Assembly (NCBI GenBank): GCA_040756085.1
Contig: JBFMAE010000306.1
Location: 1-11,123 of the forward strand
Source: JBFMAE01 sp040756085
GTDB lineage: Bacteria > Desulfobacterota > BSN033 > UBA1163
Direction: 5' to 3'
Length of the DNA: 11,123 nucleotides
Shown here: piece after piece, positions 6,753-11,123 of the stretch
How positions within the stretch are numbered: position 1 is the stretch's first letter
How the letters are laid out: each line of letters starts with the position of its first letter
The notes under the pieces: generated by a model
The model's input: only the letters and a program-made list of their open reading frames with translations
Told to the model about the DNA's origin: nothing
Databases searched by the model: none
Translations under genes and position numbers: made by a program

Positions 6753-6778
6753 TTAATGAAAAAAACCGTTTTTGTCAA
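6750..6778 (-). promoter_or_regulatory. Promoter of the flavoprotein gene
   Basis: The minus strand shows TTGACA (6778-6773), a 17-base spacer ending in seven T and CAT, and TAAACC (6755-6750). It is closely similar to the pit promoter, base for base in the second half of the spacer. The weak -10 is probably constrained by the overlapping operator. Confidence 0.72.
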
Positions 6779-6799
6779 TAACTAAAATATTGACAAAAA
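6769..6799. repeat. Perfect inverted repeat formed by back-to-back -35 boxes
   Basis: TTTTTGTCAATA (6769-6780) and TATTGACAAAAA (6788-6799) are a perfect 12-bp inverted repeat with a 7-bp centre. It contains the -35 boxes of both divergent promoters, whose TTGACA hexamers are only 11 bases apart. Confidence 0.8.
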
Positions 6800-6817
6800 A
6801 ATTAATTTTGATAAAAT
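6790..6817 (+). promoter_or_regulatory. Promoter of the binding-protein gene
   Basis: TTGACA (6790-6795) is followed after 16 bases by TAAAAT (6812-6817), one base off the -10 consensus. No copy of the operator overlaps it; operator 2 lies about 40 bp upstream. The leader would be about 110 nt and includes an orphan strong Shine-Dalgarno (6858-6868). Confidence 0.72.
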
Positions 6818-6934
6818 TTGGAAATTATTTCAACGTATTTTTAATCTTAAAATTGAGAAAGGAGGTGAAGATTTAAAGGTTACGAAGATAAGAAAGAAAT
6901 TAATGACAGCATAAGATAGAAAGGAGGCTATTGT

Positions 6935-7945
6935 ATGAAGAGCAAATGGATGGTTTTAATGATCGGTTTCATGATGATGATATTTCTTTCGACAACGGTC
7001 GTCGCCAAAGAAAAAGTGACGGTTTATACCTCATTGGAGACGGATGAGATTGTGAAATATTTAGAGGTGGCCAGAAGGGACCTTCCCGACCTTGAGATCG
7101 ATATCATCCGGCTTTCCACAGGCGAGCTTGGTGCACGGATGCTTGCGGAAAAGGACAATCCCCAGGCGGATTGTATCTGGGGATGGGCTGTGACCAATAC
7201 GGAACAATTTATTCCTTTAGGAATGTTAGTGCCTTATAAACCTAAAGGGGTTGAGAAGTTGGAGAAAAGATTTGTCCATCCCAAATACTATTATGTCGGT
7301 ATCGATATGTATATCGCCGCCTTCTGCATCAATACGAAGGTTATGAAAGAGAAAGGACTCCCCATGCCAAAGGGATGGAACGACCTGCTCGATCCAAAGT
7401 TTAAGGGGTTGATTGCCATGCCCAATCCTGTTGCCTCAGGGACCGGTTTCTTACAGGTGGCAAGCATCCTCCAGATGTATGGAGCCAAGGAAGGAAAAGA
7501 GGATGGGTGGGAGTTTTTAAAGAAATTAGACAAAGTCATGGGTCAATATATTAAGAGTGGATCAAGACCGGCGAAGATGACGGCTGCGGGTGAATTTGCT
7601 GTGGGCTGTTCTTTCGATTTTGTCGTCGCCGAGCAGAAGAAGATGGGATTTCCTGTGGAATTCGTCTTCCCGATCGAAGGGGCAGGTTATGAGGTTGAGG
7701 CGAATGCCCTTCTTAAAGGAGCAAAGAATCCAAAGGCCGCAAAGAAATTCTTGGATTGGGCGATTAGCGAGAATGCGATGAAAGAGTATGCAAAATTTAA
7801 ATACGGGGTCACTCTTCCCGGCATTCCCACGCGACCCGATCTACCCAAGTTATCCGAAATCAAACTCTACCCGATGGACTTTGCATGGCAGGCCAAGAAC
7901 CGAGAAGAAATCCTGAAAAAATGGGAGAGCCTCTTCTTGAAATGA
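6935..7945 (+). CDS. ABC transporter periplasmic substrate-binding protein, putative 2-aminoethylphosphonate type (PhnS2/AfuA-like)
   Basis: This 336-residue protein is the periplasmic solute receptor of the ABC system encoded downstream. It opens with a Sec signal peptide: KSK, a hydrophobic core to about residue 20, and likely cleavage after VVA (24). The mature start VTVYTSLETDEI and the blocks STGELGARMLAEKDNPQADCIWGWA, GWNDLLDPKFKGLIAMPNP and GYEVEANALLKGAKNPKAAKKFLDW are typical of the family TIGR03261 (putative 2-AEP binding protein), a relative of ferric-ion binders such as AfuA. No Cys follows the cleavage site, so it is not a lipoprotein. AAGGAGG lies seven bases before ATG. The gene is closed by its own terminator, which should give more receptor than ATPase or permease. 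The ABC class is sure; the ligand is inferred from family resemblance and could instead be another small amine or anion. Confidence 0.85.
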   Translation: MKSKWMVLMIGFMMMIFLSTTVVAKEKVTVYTSLETDEIVKYLEVARRDLPDLEIDIIRLSTGELGARMLAEKDNPQADCIWGWAVTNTEQFIPLGMLVPYKPKGVEKLEKRFVHPKYYYVGIDMYIAAFCINTKVMKEKGLPMPKGWNDLLDPKFKGLIAMPNPVASGTGFLQVASILQMYGAKEGKEDGWEFLKKLDKVMGQYIKSGSRPAKMTAAGEFAVGCSFDFVVAEQKKMGFPVEFVFPIEGAGYEVEANALLKGAKNPKAAKKFLDWAISENAMKEYAKFKYGVTLPGIPTRPDLPKLSEIKLYPMDFAWQAKNREEILKKWESLFLK

Positions 7946-7970
7946 GACGACGGGTTCTCCAGGGAGTGCC

Positions 7971-8002
7971 AGGGCATCCTGCGGATGCGGGGTGCCCTTT
8001 TT
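7971..8002 (+). terminator. Rho-independent terminator after the binding-protein gene
   Basis: AGGGCATCC (7971-7979) pairs with GGGTGCCCT (7990-7998), nine pairs including one G-U, around a 10-nt loop, followed by TTTTT to 8002. An alternative inner hairpin GCATCC-TGC-GGATGC (7974-7988) competes with it. The -35 box of the next promoter starts only two bases after the T-run. Confidence 0.82.
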
Positions 8003-8003
8003 A

Positions 8004-8032
8004 TTGACATCTTCCTAAAAAATTGATTAAAT
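8004..8032 (+). promoter_or_regulatory. Promoter of the ATPase-permease-gntR operon
   Basis: TTGACA (8004-8009) is followed after 17 bases by TTAAAT (8027-8032), a weak -10 with four of six matches. Operator 3 starts at the next base. The predicted leader is only about 30 nt. Confidence 0.62.
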
Positions 8033-8056
8033 TGCTATTTAGACAGGTGAACAGGT
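8033..8056. promoter_or_regulatory. Operator 3: degenerate HutC-type site with an extra half-site
   Basis: TGCTATTTAGACAGGT (8033-8048) matches operator 1 at 12 of 16 positions, all the losses being in the left half. A second ACAGGT follows at 8051-8056, giving two direct half-sites (8043-8048 and 8051-8056) at 8-bp spacing. The second one runs into the AGGA ribosome site of the ATPase gene (8057-8060). The position after the -10 matches repression; if the operon also encodes the regulator this would be autoregulation by a weaker site. Confidence 0.62.
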
Positions 8057-8068
8057 AGGATACAAATT

Positions 8069-9154
8069 ATGAGTAGAAACCTCAGGCTGGAAAATCTCAC
8101 CAAACGATTTGGCACACTTACCGCTGTTGACCATGTGGAACTTGAAATCGAAGAAGGGGAATTTGTCTGCTTTTTAGGGCCGAGCGGGTGTGGGAAGACC
8201 ACGGTGCTCAGGATGATCACCGGCTTTGAAACAGTAACGGAAGGGGAGATCATCTTCGATGGAAAGCTGATCAACGACCTCATTCCCCAGAAGAGGGAGT
8301 TCGGCATCGTCTTTCAGTCTTATGCGCTTTTTCCAAATATGACGGTAGAGGAGAACATCGCCTTCGGTCTCATGATGAGGAAGATGCCTAAGAAGGCCAT
8401 TGCCGAAAGGGTGGATCAGATGCTCGACCTCACCGGGCTCCGGGATTGGAGGAATCTCTTTCCCGCCCAACTCAGCGGGGGACAGCAACAGCGAGTAGCC
8501 CTGGTTCGGGCCCTGGCTCCCAATCCTCAAGTTCTACTTCTGGATGAGCCGTTAAGCGCCCTGGATGCAAAGATAAGGGTTCGCCTGAGGGCAGAGATCA
8601 AACGGCTACAGCAGGAACTTAAAAAGACGATGATCTATGTGACCCATGATCAGGAAGAAGCCCTCTCCATTGCAGACCGCGTCGTGGTGATGGAGAAGGG
8701 GCAATTTCGACAGGTGGGAAAGCCCCTCGACATCTACAAATGCCCCACCTCCAGCTTTGTTGCTGACTTTGTCGGGACATCGAATTTTTTTAAAGGATAT
8801 CGTACGGGCGACCAGGTCAACACGGAGAAAAAGACATTCAGGGTTTCTCAAACAGGACCTTTACCTGCAGAGGAAGTCTTTTTAGCCATCCGACCCGAGA
8901 AGATAGAGGTTTTCCATCCTGGAGAAGCCTCCGTCCCCTTAGAACCATCGAATCTGATTCCGGCGAGAATCGATGTGGTCACCTTTTTAGGAGCAGTCGT
9001 CCGACTAGTCATCAACATGGACGGAGAAGAGATCGTTTCGGATGTGATTGAGAAGGAGTTTGAACAACGGCGATTAAAGCAAGGGGATGAGGTTCTTCTC
9101 TACTTCCCTCCGGAGGCCTTTCTCATCTATCCTGGAAAAGAGAGCAAAGGATGA
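8069..9154 (+). CDS. ABC transporter ATP-binding protein, putative 2-aminoethylphosphonate type (PhnT2-like)
   Basis: This 361-residue ATPase energises the importer at the inner face of the membrane. It has Walker A GPSGCGKTT (37-45), Q-loop Q83, signature LSGGQ (135-139), Walker B VLLLDE (155-160), D-loop SALD (163-166) and switch H193. A C-terminal TOBE domain (about 270-355) includes FLAIRPEKIEVF. The layout is that of the CUT1/PotA/FbpC class; the combination with this binding protein and fused permease matches the putative 2-AEP set (TIGR03265-like). The ATG has only a weak ribosome site, AGGA, eight bases upstream and abutting operator 3. Its TGA overlaps the ATG of the permease as ATGA (9151-9154), so translation of the two is probably coupled. 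All catalytic residues are intact. Confidence 0.9.
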   Translation: MSRNLRLENLTKRFGTLTAVDHVELEIEEGEFVCFLGPSGCGKTTVLRMITGFETVTEGEIIFDGKLINDLIPQKREFGIVFQSYALFPNMTVEENIAFGLMMRKMPKKAIAERVDQMLDLTGLRDWRNLFPAQLSGGQQQRVALVRALAPNPQVLLLDEPLSALDAKIRVRLRAEIKRLQQELKKTMIYVTHDQEEALSIADRVVVMEKGQFRQVGKPLDIYKCPTSSFVADFVGTSNFFKGYRTGDQVNTEKKTFRVSQTGPLPAEEVFLAIRPEKIEVFHPGEASVPLEPSNLIPARIDVVTFLGAVVRLVINMDGEEIVSDVIEKEFEQRRLKQGDEVLLYFPPEAFLIYPGKESKG

Positions 9155-10902
9155 ATCGTTCCGAACCCTCCAAAGCTTTCACATTACCTTCCACCTTTGT
9201 CAGCGACAAAGTAGTGACGTGGATTACCACGGTTTTCTTTTTAGTCACCCTTACCTTTTTCTTACTTTACCCTGTGGTGGACATCTGCAGATTGAGTTTT
9301 TTTAAGGAGGGAGCCTTCACCTTTAATAATTACATTAACTATTTTACGAACCCGAGAATCTTCCGGTCCTTCACCAACAGCATGTACGTTTCGATTGTTA
9401 CCATGGTCATCACCACGGTGTCGGCCTTTTTCTTTGCCTATGGATTGACCCGAACCACGATGCCAGGCAAAGGAATCTTCTATACCATTTCGACTTTTCC
9501 TCTCATTGCCCCAACCATCATTCAGGCTTTGGCCCTCATTCTTCTCTTCGGCCGAAACGGTCTGGTCACCCGTTATCTGCTGGGCACGGATTGGAATATC
9601 TACGGGGCAACCGGAATCATTGTTGGGGAATGTCTTTACTGCTTCCCCAATGCTCTCTTCATCCTCTATACTACCCTCTCCGCCGTGGATACCCGGCTTG
9701 ATGAGGCGGCTCAGAGCCTGGGGGCTTCCGCCCTGAAGACTTTCTGGAAAGTGACCCTCCCGTCCGCAAAGTATGGAATTGCCAGTGCCGCAGCCCTGAC
9801 CTTTAACCTCACCATTACCGATTTTGGCATCCCTGTTGTGATTGGAGGAAATTATTCCGTGCTGGCCACAGAGATCGTCTCTCAGGTATTCGGGTTACAG
9901 CGTTTTGACCTGGGAGCCACCATCAGCGTCATCCTCCTTGCTCCCTCCATAAGTGCCTTCATGATTAATTACTATCTTACGAGGAAGAGTTATGCACTGA
10001 TCAGTGGCCAAGCCCGGCCCTTTTTGCAACCTTCCCGTCCCTTCAAGAAGTGGGGGTTTACTCTTTATTGCGGGGGGATCTGTTTCTGCATCCTCCTCGT
10101 TTTTGCAACGGTATTTTTAGGATCCTTTGTAAAAACCTGGCCATACGATTTTTCCCTCACCCTCAAACATTTCGATTTTCCCTCTCTGGGATCCTACGCT
10201 CCCCTCTGGACAAACTTCTGGACCTCCCTCATCAAGGAGGAACCACTCCGGAGTATGATTGCTTTTAAATATGCCCCGATCTGGACCAGCCTCCTGGTCG
10301 CCATTGTCGTCGCCATTGCCGGGGCCTCCCTTACCTTGCTGGTCGGTTACATCATCGAAAAGAAGAAACCGAAAGGGGAGCAAGTCCTCTATACCCTCAG
10401 CGTTTTACCGGCTGCCATCCCTGGAGTGGTCATGGGATTGGGATATGTTCTGGCCTTTAACAAACCCTACTTTTTGATCTATGGGACGATCTGGATCATC
10501 ATCATTAACATCATCGTGTGCAATTTTACCCTTGGCGTCCTTTCGAGTATCGCTAATCTAAAGCAGATTGATAAATCGGTCGAAGAAGCCGCTGTGAGTT
10601 TAGGGGCAGGTCCCATTTCAACCTTCACCAGAGTCGTTTTTCCCTTATCGAGGGTGGCCTTCCTCTCCACAGCCACCTTCTTCTTCATGAGAGCGATGAC
10701 GACGATCAGTGCTGTCATCTTTCTCATTTCGGCAAAGATCAAACTGGCTGCGATCGAGATCATCTTTCTCGATGTCGATGGTCGGACCGCCAGCGCCAAC
10801 GCCATGTGCACTGTCGTGGTGGCCATCGTTATCGGGGTGCTACTGATCATGCGTCTCGTGACCGGAAGATCAGGATTAACAGGGATGAGTTCTTCCAACT
10901 GA
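9151..10902 (+). CDS. ABC transporter permease, two fused MetI-type domains (PhnU2/AepW-like)
   Basis: This 583-residue inner-membrane protein forms the whole translocation channel by fusion of two binding-protein-dependent permease domains. Each half has its EAA coupling loop: EAAQSLGASALKTFWKVTLP at 185-204 and EAAVSLGAGPISTFTRVVFP at 479-498. About twelve hydrophobic segments are visible, for example 22-46, 78-100, 111-134, 152-175, 305-327, 380-402, 413-435 and 552-569. The fused form is typical of ferric-ion FbpB-like and putative 2-AEP permeases (TIGR03262-like). It starts at ATG 9151 within the stop of the ATPase gene. The gntR-type gene begins 14 bases after its stop, so the three form one operon. 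The permease function is secure; the substrate is inferred. Confidence 0.9.
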   Translation: MNRSEPSKAFTLPSTFVSDKVVTWITTVFFLVTLTFFLLYPVVDICRLSFFKEGAFTFNNYINYFTNPRIFRSFTNSMYVSIVTMVITTVSAFFFAYGLTRTTMPGKGIFYTISTFPLIAPTIIQALALILLFGRNGLVTRYLLGTDWNIYGATGIIVGECLYCFPNALFILYTTLSAVDTRLDEAAQSLGASALKTFWKVTLPSAKYGIASAAALTFNLTITDFGIPVVIGGNYSVLATEIVSQVFGLQRFDLGATISVILLAPSISAFMINYYLTRKSYALISGQARPFLQPSRPFKKWGFTLYCGGICFCILLVFATVFLGSFVKTWPYDFSLTLKHFDFPSLGSYAPLWTNFWTSLIKEEPLRSMIAFKYAPIWTSLLVAIVVAIAGASLTLLVGYIIEKKKPKGEQVLYTLSVLPAAIPGVVMGLGYVLAFNKPYFLIYGTIWIIIINIIVCNFTLGVLSSIANLKQIDKSVEEAAVSLGAGPISTFTRVVFPLSRVAFLSTATFFFMRAMTTISAVIFLISAKIKLAAIEIIFLDVDGRTASANAMCTVVVAIVIGVLLIMRLVTGRSGLTGMSSSN

Positions 10903-10916
10903 GAGAAGCGATTGGA

Positions 10917-11123
10917 ATGGCAGAGACATTGCATTTGGATCCCGGAGTTCCCAAATATATACAAATCAGCAACTGGCTGATGGAGATGATCCAGAAGGGC
11001 CGGTATGCAGTGAATGATAAATTGCCTTCTGAGTCGAAACTTTCTGAACTCTTTCAAGTCAATCGAAATACGGTTCGTCAAGCCATTTCAGACCTGGTGG
11101 CAAAGGGCCTTGTCCAGAAGAAG
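10917..11123 (+). CDS. GntR-family transcriptional regulator, HutC/PhnF-like, N-terminal part
   Basis: The first 69 residues are present and the gene runs off the window. They form a GntR winged helix-turn-helix: VPKYIQISNWLMEMI (11-25), LPSESKLSELFQVNRNTVRQAI (36-57) as the helix-turn-helix with its recognition helix, and the wing start LVAKGLVQKK. The P-x-Y-x-Q-I lead-in is typical of the HutC subfamily, whose C-terminal UTRA domain senses a small ligand; that domain would lie outside the window. The ATG at 10917 has no strong ribosome site (GAGAGAAG, 10901-10908), and it follows the permease by 14 bases, so it is probably co-transcribed. The HutC operator pattern GTnTAnAC recurs at three promoters in this window, which makes this protein their likely repressor and itself part of the circuit. 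Confidence 0.88.
   Translation, partial: MAETLHLDPGVPKYIQISNWLMEMIQKGRYAVNDKLPSESKLSELFQVNRNTVRQAISDLVAKGLVQKK

Noticed and set aside
10479..11081. A 200-residue open frame on the minus strand opposite the permease and gntR genes
   Set aside because: It lies antisense to two well-supported genes and its translation is a low-complexity string of M, T and I from antisense membrane-protein codons.
1..11123. tRNA, rRNA, insertion sequences, phage attachment sites or a replication origin
   Set aside because: I looked and saw no cloverleaf-like sequence, transposase or integrase frame, or iteron/DnaA-box cluster.

Overview
This window is bacterial, with moderate GC, tight gene spacing, strong Shine-Dalgarno sites and sigma70-type promoters. 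It carries the end of a miaB gene, a Pit/DUF47 phosphate-transport pair, two HAD phosphatases, a very large FAD/folate-type N-demethylase-like oxidoreductase, a binding-protein ABC transporter of the putative 2-aminoethylphosphonate (2-AEP) type, and the start of a GntR regulator. The look of the genes suggests a Gram-negative anaerobe or environmental proteobacterium (Desulfobacterota/Deltaproteobacteria-like), but this is only an impression and no marker here fixes the taxon.

Layout. 1-232 (+) is the C-terminal TRAM domain of MiaB. 224-347 holds a heptanucleotide-repeat hairpin between convergent genes. 347-973 (-) encodes a DUF47/PhoU-like protein, and 1066-2091 (-) the Pit-family transporter, apparently starting at a rare AUC codon. 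2197-3228 (-) and 3414-4175 (+) are divergent HAD hydrolases. 4173-4247 is a second heptad-repeat hairpin. 4245-6662 (-) is an 805-residue DMGDH/sarcosine-dehydrogenase-like flavoprotein. 6663-6934 is a divergent promoter region. 6935-7945 (+) is a periplasmic binding protein closed by a terminator. 8069-10902 (+) is an ATPase and a fused two-domain permease that overlap by ATGA, followed by a HutC-type GntR regulator running off the end (10917-11123+).

The main observation is a local regulon. A 16-bp palindrome, ACCTGTGTAGACAGGT, with the GTnTAnAC core expected for HutC-subfamily GntR repressors, sits at or just after the -10 of three promoters that share a TTGACA -35 box: in front of pit, of the flavoprotein, and (degenerate) of the ATPase-permease-gntR operon. 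The regulator at the right edge is the obvious candidate to bind them, including its own promoter.

Taken together, the region looks like an inducible module that imports a small organic compound, perhaps an (N-methylated) aminophosphonate, oxidises it with the flavoprotein, and adjusts phosphate transport through Pit. No C-P bond-cleaving enzyme is visible in the window, so the phosphonate link rests on transporter family resemblance and the shared operator with pit. A second unusual feature is the pair of heptad-repeat hairpins, whose TAGTTCGG motif supplies the stop codon of three of the four genes that flank them.
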